This document shows, piece after piece, positions 26,900 through 39,716 of a stretch of DNA of 64,000 nucleotides. The translations under genes and the position numbers were made by a program. The stretch covers positions 83,792,013 to 83,856,012 of the forward strand of contig NC_067473.1 in NCBI RefSeq assembly GCF_947179515.1, written 5' to 3'. The DNA comes from Apodemus sylvaticus. Its lineage: Eukaryota > Chordata > Mammalia > Rodentia > Muridae. Under the pieces are notes generated by a model. The model saw nothing but the letters and a program-made list of their open reading frames with translations. It had not been told where the DNA came from and searched no databases. The first letter of the stretch is position 1. Every line of letters starts with the position of its first letter.

Positions 26900-29800
26900 T
26901 TTGATATAATTTATTTACATTTCAAATGATTTCCCCTTTTCTAGCCCCCCCCCCACTCCCCGAAAGTCCCGTAAGCCCCCTTCTCTTCCCCTGTCCTCCC
27001 TCCCACCCCTTCCCAGTTCCCCGTTCTGGTTTTGCCAAATACTGTTTCACTGAGTCTTTCCAGAAACAGGGACCACTCCTGCTTTCTTCTTGTATCTCAT
27101 TTGATGTGTGGATTATGTTTTGGGTATTCCAGTTTTCTAGGTTAATAACCACTTATTAATGAGTGCATACCATGATTCACCTTTTGAGTCTGGGTTACCT
27201 CACTTAGTATGATGTTCTCTAGCTCCATCCATTTGCCTAAGAATTTCATGAATTCATTGTTTCTAATGGCTGAATAGTACTCCATTGTGTAGATATACCA
27301 CATTTTTTGTATCCACTCTTCTGTTGAGGGATACCTGGGTTCTTTCCAGCATCTGGCAATTATAAATAGGGCTGCTATGAACATAGTAGAGCATGTATCC
27401 TTATTACATGGTGGGGAATCCTCTGGGTATATGCCCAGGAGTGGTATAGCAGGATCTTCTGGAAGTGAGGTGCCCAGTTTTCGGAGGAACCGCCAGACTG
27501 CTTTCCAGAGTGGTTGTACCAATTTGCAACCCCACCAGCAGTGGAGGAGTGTTCCTCTTTCTCCGCACCCTCTCCAACACCTGCTGTCTCCTGAATTTTT
27601 AATCTTAGCCATTCTGACTGGTGTAAGATGAAATCTTAGGGTTGTTTTGATTTGCATTTCCCTAATGACTAATGAAGTGGAGCATTTTTTAAGATGCTTC
27701 TCCGCCATCCGAAGTTCTTCAGGTGAGAATTCTTTGTTTAACTCTGTACCCCATTTTTTAATAGGGTTGTTCGGTTTTCTGGAGTCTAACTTCTTGAGTT
27801 CTTTATATATATTGGATATTAGCCCTCTATCTGATGTAGGATTGGTGAAGATCTTTTCCCAATTTGTTGGTTGCCGATCTGTCCTCTTGACGGTGTCCTT
27901 TGCCTTACAGAAACTCTGTAACCTTATGAGGTCCCATTTGTCAATTCTTGCTCTTAGAGCATACGCTATTGGTGTTCTGTTCAGAAACTTTCTCCCTGTA
28001 CCGATGTCCTCAAGGGTCTTCCCCAGTTTCTTTTCTATTAGCTTCAGAGTGTCTGGCTTTATGTGGAGGTCCTTGATCCATTTGGATTTGAGCTTAGTAC
28101 AAGGAGACAAGGATGGATCAATTCGCATTCTTCTGCATGCTGACCTCCAGTTGAACCAGCACCATTTGTTGAAAAGGCTATCTTTTTTCCATTGGATGTT
28201 TTCAGCCTCTTTGTCGAGGATCAAGTGGCCATAGGTGTGTGGGTTCATTTCTGGATCTTCAATCCTGTTCCATTGATCCTCCTGCCTGTCACTGTACCAA
28301 TACCATGCAGTTTTTAACACTATTGCTCTGTAGTATTGCTTGAGGTCAGGGATACTGATTCCCCCAGATTTTCTTTTGTTGCTGAGAATAGTTTTAGCTA
28401 TCCTGGGTTTTTTGTTGTTCCAGATGAATTTGATAATTGCTCTTTCTAACTCTGTGAAGAATTGAGTTGGGATTTTGATGGGTATTGCATTGAATCTGTA
28501 TAGTGCTTTAGGCAAAATGGCCATTTTAACTATATTGATTCTACCGATCCATGAGCATGGGAGGTTTTCCCATTTTTTGAGGTCTTCTTCCATTTCCTTC
28601 TTCAGAGTCTTGAAGTTCTTGCCATACAGATCTTTCGCATGTTTGGTAAGAGTCACCCCAAGATACTTTATACTGTTTGTGGCTATTGTGAAGGGGGTCA
28701 TTTCCCTAATTTCTTTCTCAGCCTGCTTATCCTTTGAGTATAGGAAGGCCACTGATTTGCTGACTCAACATAATTTTAAAAGTGAATGTGCAGAAGTGTT
28801 TAAAAGGAAAATTATGCTTTGATGGGAAAAAATATGCACTCTACTATTTATTTCTGGAAACCTTTAACCTTCTAGAACAGCTTCAGTAGCAAGCATCAGT
28901 ACCAATTATTTTTTCATGGTTTGTATTCATTTCTGATACATAGTAGGTGCCACAATGTATGTATTAGTGACACTGAGAACTAGAGAACCTACCATAAAAG
29001 GATTAAATGGGATGTGAGTGCTCTTCACAGTACTGGCACATAGTACATGCTGATATATATCAGCAAGAATGCAAAGAATGAACAGAAGAGAATGAAGAAA
29101 TTCTTAGAAAAGATGTCTTAATGAATTGTATGTTAGAGGTACAGTTGCACAGACTTTTTTTTCAAACACACAAGCTAGTCATTTTTTTCTAACAGGATCA
29201 GTCTAATCATTGATTCCCAAAGCTTGCCTATTAGAATCCATGGGTATCCACAACAATGGCTGAAGCCTGACCTTCATTCACAGACATTCTGGTCTAATTT
29301 GAATGCTACTTAACCTGGACATCAAGAACTTTAAAGGCATCCCATGGTAGACAAATGGTTTACACCCCAAGGCCAGAGCTTGTAAATATGATAGTTTACC
29401 TGGCAAACGGCTAATAAGGAAGCCAGTGGAATGTTAAAACTCTAACCACTTGACATTAAAATAGAGATTAGTCTAAACAATCCAGGTGGGATCGTTTTTT
29501 TTCTTCCTTTAAGTAAGGAAACTAGAGGCAACAGAGCCAGTGCGATCATAGTATGATTTTAAAAAGATTTAATCCAATACCACAGGGTATGGAGAAGCAG
29601 GAAATAATCCTATTAATGCTAGAGTCCTATATAGAAGCTAGAAATGACAAGAAAATGGGGATCCTCATTCAGAACCTTCAGAAAACAAGGCAACCCTGCT
29701 GGCTGAGACCAAGTAACAGACTTCTCTGAGTCTCCATTTAAAAAAAAAATGCATTAGTTTAAGTTGCTAAATTTTGTGCTGTTAAATTTTATTCCAGAAA

Positions 29801-30252
29801 CAAGAGAAAGCTGATACAGCTTTCCTGGTAATGCCAGAGTGAGTTTGGGAACCATTGTGAGGTACACTGTGGCAGACCACTCTTCTAACTACAAAGGAAT
29901 AACAACCTGTTATAAGGATAAAACTATTTTCTCACCTTTAATTGTGTTCCCACTGAGAGCCAGCTGCCCAGATCTGTTGTTCCCCCAGCCAAATGATGTT
30001 CCAGTGAGAGACAGAGCAAAACTGTGTGTGCCACCTGCAGCAACCTGAGCCAGAGGGATCCCCTCCAGAGACTTCACCTTCTGTGGGATAGCTTGGGAAC
30101 AGGAATTCCTCCCCAGGCCCAGCTGTCCTTGACTGTTACTTCCCCATGAAAACACGTGGCCATCTACAAAAATGAAGAACACTTAAGAACTGTACACCTA
30201 CTGGATTCCCAAAACAGTAAAATGTATCACCTCAATTATACATACACATACA

Positions 30253-30300
<48 letters not shown>

Positions 30301-33300
30301 GTTTTACAGAGGTATCATTGACAAAGGAAGCTTATACATATTTGAAATATTATGATATTATGATATACATAGACACTGTAAAATAGATGCCAAAATTAGC
30401 TAAATAAATTGCCTCACACAGGTGGTTTTGTTGTTTTGTTTTATTTTGCCAAATTCTACTTGTAGGACTAGGGCTGTAGCTCTATAGTGTGCTCAGACTA
30501 AGTGAGATCTTGGGCTCAATGGCGAGGTCCAAGAAAATAAGCAAGCAGGAAAGTGAAGCAAAGCAAAACTTTCTCTCTTAGCAAATTTCAAGTATACAAT
30601 GCATTATTATTAATAATATTCACATCATGGGACAATGGCTTTCAGATTCCTTCATCCTATGAGTTTGTAGCCTTTCAACACTTCCTCCTTCCCCCTATCT
30701 GCATGTTCCTGGCAATAGCCACTCTATTCTGTTTCTGAGTCCAGTGTTCTTTGAGTTTATGTGTAGGTGAATTAAGTAGTATTTGTCTTTTTTACATTTG
30801 ATGTAAGTTACTTATCCTAAAGCTGCAAATGCAGGATTCTCCTATTTTTTGTACTAGATTTAGTTCTTACAAACCTTCAAAAGATAAAACCAAAATAAAA
30901 GAGAGAATAGGGCTAAAATTTTTGATCAAAAGGCAAGGCATATTCAAGATCCCCTTCAAAATAATGTCCATTCTTCTCCCTTGCAAAGGCAGCTGTGTTC
31001 TTACAGCTTTTCTGCCACCAGATACTTGGAGTTGTCCTTGACTTGCTTTCTGTATGCTTCAAGCTAGAAAATCCTAAATCCCCATTCCCCCACTGTCAAA
31101 ACGATGCAGAGTTCAACCTTTCCACGTTTAATAGTTACCTCTTTATAGTAGCCCCAGACTGGCTTCCTGCATGCCTCCCTTGCTTTCAACAGTCTTTTCT
31201 GTCAAGAGTGGCCAACTTAATCTTTAAAAAAAATTAAGTTCAGTCCCCAACTCAGGTCACCCTGCAGCTACATCCCTCAGTTCCTCTTCTTCTCTTTAGG
31301 ACTCGCCAGAAAACAGGCTCCTTTCTAACAAGGACCTTCTAGCCGGACAATGCTCTCAAAAAACACAGGTAACCCAACTGCATGATCCTTCCTGACTCTG
31401 ATCACCCCATGAAGATTGGGATAGATCCATTCTCCAAGCCAAGCCCAGCACATACATCTTGTCCAAGAACCCAGCCTCCAATTCTGCTGCACCTACATCA
31501 GAAACAGCCAATAGAAAAGTCCCAATTCCCCTAACATCTTGCAAAAACAATTTCAAAGATCAAGACAATATATACACCCCCAAATCAACCAGTGTTATAG
31601 AAACATTCTTCAGTGAGAATTACCTAGATGGACACCGAGGCACAGACCTTAAAAAGACCAACCATAAACTCTATGGTATTGGTGTAGTGACAGGCAAGTA
31701 GATCAATGGAATAGAACTGAAGACCCAGAAATAGACCACACACCTATGGCCACTTGATCTTCAAAAAAGGAGCTAAAACCATACACTGGAGAAAAGATAG
31801 CCTTTTCAACAAATGGTGCTTGTTCAACTGGAGGTCAGCATGCAAAAGAAAGCAAATTGATCCATTCTTATCTCCTTGTACTAAGCTCAACTCCAAGTGG
31901 ATCAAGGACCTCCACATAAAACCAGACACACTGAAACTAATAGAAAAGAAACTGGGGAAGACCCTTGAGGACATGGGCACAGGGGAAAAGTTCCTGAACA
32001 GAACACCAATAGCTTATCCTCTAAGATCAAGAATTGACAAATGGGACCTCATAAAATTACAAAGTTTCTAAAAGGCAAAGGACACTGTCAAAAGAACAAA
32101 ATGGCAACCAACAAATTGGGAAAAGATCTTCACCAACCCTACATCTGACAGAGGGCTAATATTCAATATATACAAAGAACTCCAGAAGGTAGACTCCAGA
32201 GAGCCAAATAACCCTATTAAAATGGGGTACAGAGCTAAACAAAGAATTTTGAATGGCTGAGAAGCACCTTAAGAAATGTTCAACATCATTAATCATTATG
32301 GAAATGCAAATCAAAACAACTCTGAGATTTCACCTCACACCAGTCAAAATGGCTAAAGTTAAAAACTCAGGAGACTAAAAAAAAAAAAAAAAAAAAAAAA
32401 ACCTCAGGAGACAGCAGGTGTTGGGGAGGATGTGGAGAAAGAGGAACACTCCTCCACTGCTAGTGGGATTGTAAGCTGATACAATCACTCTGGAAATCAG
32501 TCTGGCGGTTCCTCAGAAAACTGGGCATGGCATTTCCAGAGGACCCTGCTATACCACTCCTGGGCATATACCCAAAGGATTCCCCAGCGTGCAATAAGGA
32601 CACATGCTCCACTATATTCATAGCAGCCTTATTTATAATAGCCAGAAGCTGGAAAGAACCCAGATGTCCCTCAGTGGAGGAATGGATACAGAAAATGTAG
32701 TATATTTATACAACAGAATACTACTCAGCAATTAAAAACAATGAATTCATGAATTTTTTTAGGTAAATGGTTAGAACTGGAAAATATCATCCTAAGTGAG
32801 GTAACCCTATCACAAAAGAACACACATGGAATGCAGTCACTGATAAGTGGATATTAATTACCCCAGAATCTCTGAGTACTCAAGACACAATTAACATATC
32901 AAATGACTCCCAAGAAGAAGGAAGGAGAGGGCCCTGGTCCTGGAAAAGCTTGATCCAGCATTGTAGGGGAATACCAGGGCAGAGAAATGGGAGGGGGTGA
33001 TTGGGGAATGGGCAGAGGGAGCAGGGCTTATGGGACTTATGGGGAGTGGGGAACTGGGAAAGAGGAAAGCATTTGGAATGTAAACAAAGAATATCACTTT
33101 TTTAAAAAAAAAAAAACAGGACACTATTTATTGAACTTGGAGAATAAATGTCTTATTGATGCTCAATTAAAACCAAACATGAGTGAAATGAAAAAGAAAG
33201 TACAAAATTTGAGATCCAAATTTAATAAAAAGATAATGATAAAATATTGAGAGTACTCAAGCTGAAATGAAAATAGAATTTTAAAAAATTCTCAATATCC

Positions 33301-36300
33301 CATTTGAAATCCTCAGAAGGCAGCTTCCAAATAAATTGATCAAGTTAAAGTTGGAATATCAAGGATAAAAATAGAAGAATTAAACTACATAAGCAAAGAA
33401 TGCAAAACATTTTTTAAAAAGCAGGAAAGGAACAGGCATGTCTAGGGCAGGACATGTGCGAATTATGAAAAAGAATGAACGTCCAAACTTTGGAACTGAA
33501 GAATAGATAAAGGGGACCAGTCCCAGATGATTATTATAGACCGGAACTTCAGTATGATCACAGAAGAAAACAACCTCAAACTAAGGAAAGATATACCCAG
33601 AAAGATGTAAGAAACACAGAGAATACCAAATAAACAAGATCAGAAAAAAATTAGTTTAGGCATACAATGGTTAAATCATTAAAATGTAAAGAAGGAAGGT
33701 GTATTGCCAGTTGTAAAAGGAACAAAAATGACATAATGGACAACCCTTCATAATAACTACTGGTTTTTCAATAGAAACTCTGAAAGCCAGAAGAGCTTGG
33801 GGAAATGCAGCTAACTCCTAAAACGACATAAGTGCAAAGCTATATGTCTACACCAAGTAAAAATATCAGCTACATATGAAGCAGAAAGAAGAACATTTTA
33901 TGATACAGACATGCTAAAACAGTTTGTGTCTACAAAATCAGACATGCAAAGCCTACAGTAAACAATACTGGAGATAGGAATGTGCATAGCAAAGGGACTA
34001 TAGAAGGGGAGAAAAGAGGATTTTAAACTAAAGTCTAAAAAAAAAATAAACAACCACACTAAAAAAAAAACCTAAAGTCTAGTGTGCACAACTTCATAGT
34101 TACTACAGGGCTTGAATTAAAGACAGATTAACACCAACTTAATATCAGACAGTGTTGATACCTTTTCTCCAACAGATTAGTCATCTGGAGAACCTAACAA
34201 ATATCTTCAGAACTTTCACTGAAATGCCAAAGAATCTACATTCCACTGAGCAGTCCATGGAAGTTCCTCTAAAATACACCACACACTGGGACACAAAAAA
34301 ATTCCTGAACAAATTTTTAAAAATCCAAATATCCCAGAATTCCACCTCATCTTAATGAAATAAAACAAAATTGTCAGCAAACAAACCTCTATCAATATAC
34401 AAACTCACTGAGATTAAATAATTCATTAGTTGATGATGAATGGTCACAGAATAAATCAAGAAAATATTTTTTTTAATTTTTGGAAATAAATTAAAATAAA
34501 ACCACAGTACATAAACCTCTGATACACAATAAATGTTAGGCTTAGAGGAAAATGTATAGCTCTAAGCTCCTACATTAAAATCTAGAAAAATTACAAATAA
34601 ATGACTTCATGATGCAACTGAAGGATTTAGAAAAATAAGAACAAAGAAATCCCAAATCTAGTAGATGGCAAGCTATAATAAATATTAGTACAGAAATCAA
34701 TGAACAGAAACAAACAAAACAATACAGGGTTCTTAAGGCTGGTTCTTTGAGAAGATAAATAAGATAGACATAGTATTTACCAACAAATCAAAAGAAAAAA
34801 GACTTATTCCACATGAACAGAATCAAAAACAAACATAGGAACATTATAACACATACCAAAGAAATTCAGAATATTATAAGGGAACACTTGAAAAACTTGT
34901 AATCCACTAAGTTAGAAAACCTAAATGAAGTGGATAAATTTTATGATTCATCCAAACCACCAAAGTTAACTCATGAAGTCATCAACAACCTAAATAAACA
35001 CATAAGAAATAAGGAAATGGAAATTGTAATAAAAACCTCATCAACCAAAACAATACCAGGCCCAGAAGAATGCACAGCAAATTCTACCAGACTTTCAGAG
35101 AAGATTTACAACAAATATTTCTTAAGTCATTCAAAAAGGAAGAAACAGAAAAAATACTTCCCAACTCTTTTATGAAGCTAATGCCACACTATACCGACAA
35201 AAAGGATACAACAAATAAACCTAAACTACAGCCAATATCCCTTATGAACATCAATTCAAAGATGCTCAATAAAATGCTTTCAAACTACGCAGTCAAAAGA
35301 TCATCAAAATTGACTATATTCTAGATACAGGATGTATCAAAATATATAACTCAATAAATAATATAATTAGGCTTATGGGGAAAAAATCACATCATAGATA
35401 CAGAAAAAGCCTTTGACAAAATCCAATATGTTCCCTCATTAAAAGTTCTAGAGATAGGAGGACTGGAGGACACATACCTCAACATAATAAAGATGGAATA
35501 TGACAAATCCATGGATAACATTATCCTAAATGGAGAAAAGCTTAAAGCAATCATATTAAAATTAGGAAAGAGACAGGGGGCCCACAATCCCCACTCTTTT
35601 TCTATATAGGTCTTAGTACTCTCATACTAGCTAGAGCAGTAAGACAAGAACAAAACTGAAAGGGACACAAATAGGAAAAGAAGTTTTTATTTGCAGATGA
35701 TAGGATATTATACATACAAGATCACAAAAATTGTACAGAAAGACTTTTAGAAATGACCAACAATTTCAGCAAATTGGTGAGATAGATAATCAACTTAGAA
35801 AACTCAGCAGCCTTCCTATATAACAACAATGCATTTGCTGAGAAAGATCATTGACACACTCCCACTCACAACTGTCTCAATGAAAATAAAAGGTCTAGGA
35901 CTAATAAGCCTAACCAAGGCAGTGAAAGACATTGATGATGAAAAATTTAAATCCCTGACGAAAAAGACTGAGGAAGACACAAGACAATAGGTAGCCCTTT
36001 CATGGGGGACATGGATGGACAGAATTAATATTGTGAAAAGAAATGTTTTATCAAAAACCACTTACAGATTCAACAAAATTCCAAACAAAATCTCCACAGC
36101 ATTCTTGACAGAAACAGAAAAAAAAATTCTAAAATTCATTTTGAAACTATAGAAGACCTTGGAAAGCCATAATGATCCTGAGCAAAAGGAACTGTACTAT
36201 TAACTAATTACGTGATGTTTGTTTGTGAGATAAACAAAATTGACAGACCCTTAGCCTAACTAATCAGCAGAAAGAAAGACATGTCCAGATTAACAGAATC

Positions 36301-39300
36301 AGAAATTAATATTGAAATATTACAATGCATGCCAAAGAAATTGAGAATATTATAAGGGAATTATTTTTTAAAAGGAAACTTGTACTCTATTAAGTTGCAA
36401 AATCTAAAAGAACTGTACAAATATTTAGATTTATTCAAAGCACCAAAGTCGAGCCAACAAGAAATTAACACCCTAAACAGACTCACAACAAATGAGATTG
36501 AAACAATAATAAAAAAGCTCCAGCTAATATAAATAGACTTAAAGATATGATGAATATCACAATAAATGCAAATGCCTTTGAGAAAATCCAACGTACTTTC
36601 AAAATAAAAGTCCTAGAGAGAGTAGGACTAGAGAGAACATAACTCAAATTAATAATTAATAAAATTAAATTTTAAATTAAGAATTAATATATGAGAAACA
36701 TTATCCTAAATAGAGAAAAACTTGAATCACTCCCATTAAAACCAGGAAGGTGGAGAAACTGTCTATTGTCCTTTCTTTTTCAATATAGTGCTTGAAGCAC
36801 TATCTGGAGCAGAAAGCATCCGAGGAAATTTAAGAGCCAAAAATAAAAAAAGTAAAATTATCCTTATTTTCAGATGACATGATATTAGACATCATATTCT
36901 ATCAGAAAACTTCTAGAAAGAACCAATACTTTTAACAAAATGACATTATATGAAAATCAACTTGTGAAAATCAGTAGCCTTTCTAAAGGCCATCATTCAA
37001 TAAACAATCTGAAAAAGAAGTAATGGACCCACACCCATTCACAAAAGCCTCAAAGCAAATAAATATCTAGGAAGAAAGGTAAGCAAGGAGGTGATAAAGA
37101 CCTCTACAATGAAAACTTGAAATCTCTGAATGAAGAGAGTTGGAAACATTAGAAAATGAAAAACCCTTCCACACTCCTGAACAGGAATAATACTACCTAA
37201 AGCAATTAACAGATTCAGGACAGTCCTAATCAAAATTGTCACAACATTATTTTAAAATATTTCCTAATGACAGAGGTCCCCAAAGTATTCTTTACCTTCT
37301 GATAATGCCAAGGAGTGGTAGTGTCCACAGGAAACTTGAATTATTTTTATGCCAGCCAGAGCTTTTATTTTCCTGTAATAAAAAAAAAGAGTCACAAAAA
37401 TCTGTTGAACCTTCTTTAGGATGAGTTATCCAAGAAATTACAGACATTTAAAAGTATTTTAGATAAGACATCAGATCTCAGAGAACAGTTTTATTCTGTG
37501 CTACTGGAATGCCACTATCCCAAAGTGTCAATTTGTTTCTTTCCTGCTTTTTTATGATTTTTGCTAGTTAGGGGAAGGGTTTCACTCCCAGCTTCCAAGA
37601 ACTGCAGACAACCTCTGTTCCTCTGTGACGACAGTAGCATTGGGTTTTCCCACTTGTTCTGCGCCTCCCAGATCTTTGCAAAGGACCAAAGAGTCTTCCC
37701 ACACTGACCCTCCTACTGCCACTCTCATGGCTGTAATTTCATGGGCTGTGGTGTTCGGAAACAGCAGGAATGTCATTCATCTAGCCACTGCATCATCTGT
37801 CTGACAAGGACCATGAGTTCCTGCTGACCACTCCTTAATCCAATATCTTCACTTCTGCACACAGCACACAGCCAAAATAATGCCGCATCCATTGTCTTTC
37901 TTTGGAGTTGGTTGTGTTTTTTGTTTGTTTGTGTTTGTTTGTAGGACTTAGAGTTTTTAAGGGGTGAAGGGTAAGAAAGGGTTTCACATAGGTCTGGCTG
38001 GTCTCTGACTCTATGCAACTGAGGATGACCTTGGGCTTCTTCTGATGCTCCTGTCTGTGTCTCACAAAGGTCTATGCATTTTAGAGCTTCAGTGGAAGAG
38101 TATGGCATGTCCCATTAGCCTTTTCCATCGTGATGGTAGTGAACAGTCTCCCACATAGGAGCTTGAATGTTTGGGAAATATACAATAAGTTAATGTGAGA
38201 AGCGCTGCTTTAGTCAGATACAAGATAATCACGTAAGATTACTTTCTCAATCCTTAGTATCTTGATGGTTTGTACTTTAAATATTTGTGTATTTATTTAT
38301 TTATTTATTTATTATTGTGGAAGTCCAAGTGGGTTCCCAAACTTTTATTATAATAAGTAATATCAGGACTTAAGAATCACATATCATTTTATCCTTCGTG
38401 GCCCTCTATTTAATCAACCAATTCTACACGTGATTTCCTGACCACGTTTCTCACCACATTTTAACCATTGACACTAGTAATCTTTGTGCCCTGACATTTG
38501 AATACCAACCACTTAAAAACATTGGAAATTAGTAAATTGAAATACTTACGTAGGCATAAAACTTATTTCCTTAAATTCTCCAATGCCCAGCTGCCCTTCA
38601 GAACCGGCTCCCCATGTGAAGACCCTTCCTCTGTGGCAGACAGCCACAGAGTGCTCCTTCCCACAGCTCACCAGTTCAATCTGCAGAGAATCCAGTGCCG
38701 TAATTGGTTCTTTGGAAACAGAAACAAAAAAAAAAATACCCATAAGATTATAAACGTCTAGAAGACAGTAATTGCCTTAGAAGAAACGGGAGGAGTTACC
38801 CTGATTCTTTGTCTCCCTCAATGTCTGTTAAATCAAGTCTAAAGTCCTTACTTTCGACTTCACATCATGAAAAAAACAAACCCAGTATGTTTATACATGT
38901 GTGGAAAAACAGCTGTGTTGTATAGACTACCTGAACACAACGTGGCTGGCAAGGTTTGAGCACCTTGAGTTCCTATATGAGCAAACTGAAACCCAGCTCG
39001 AATGATGTTCTCAACCTGGGAAAGCGAAACTGAAAGGCACCCATTCATGTCTGGCAAGGACTTTATCATTATTTCTTAGATGATTCCTGCTATTTATTAC
39101 CCAACCTCTTTTCATTTGTTAAATACAGTACACAAACTCCTGGATCTAAGCACTTCTTTTCATTTACTTTCTGTTAATTCCTATATACACACAAGTCTAG
39201 GCAAAAGACTAATAAAATCCCATGCTGGTTTTTGCCTATTCATTGTTTCAAGTTAATTTTACAGCTTTCAGAAACTGAATCAAAAGGGACAGAGAAATAG

Positions 39301-39671
39301 TTTTCATCTTCTACCTGGTTCTTCAAGTTATTCTACGCACATAATCAAATATAGTCAATGGGAATGTAGAATAGTCCAGTGGTTAGCATATAAAGTGGCA
39401 AAAAAACAAACAAACAAAAAACAGAAAAACAAACTAGAACTTTAGTTAGATCCATACTTACAAGTGAATCAATATCATATATAAAATCCCCTATTGGATT
39501 AATGTTTTGGTTAAAAACACAACTTGTTATGTAGCTACAATTACAATAATTTATAATGACAAGAATTTCTATAAGGATTAAATATATAAGCATAAAATAA
39601 GACAAGGGGGAACTGCAATGGCCTTAGAGCTGTTTTTGTGTGTGATTACAAGTGGCTTTTTTGAAAAAATA

Positions 39672-39716
<45 letters not shown>

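Noticed and set aside
27377..28822. Plus-strand frames of 84-195 codons
   Set aside because: Antisense of the intact L1 ORF2 tail.
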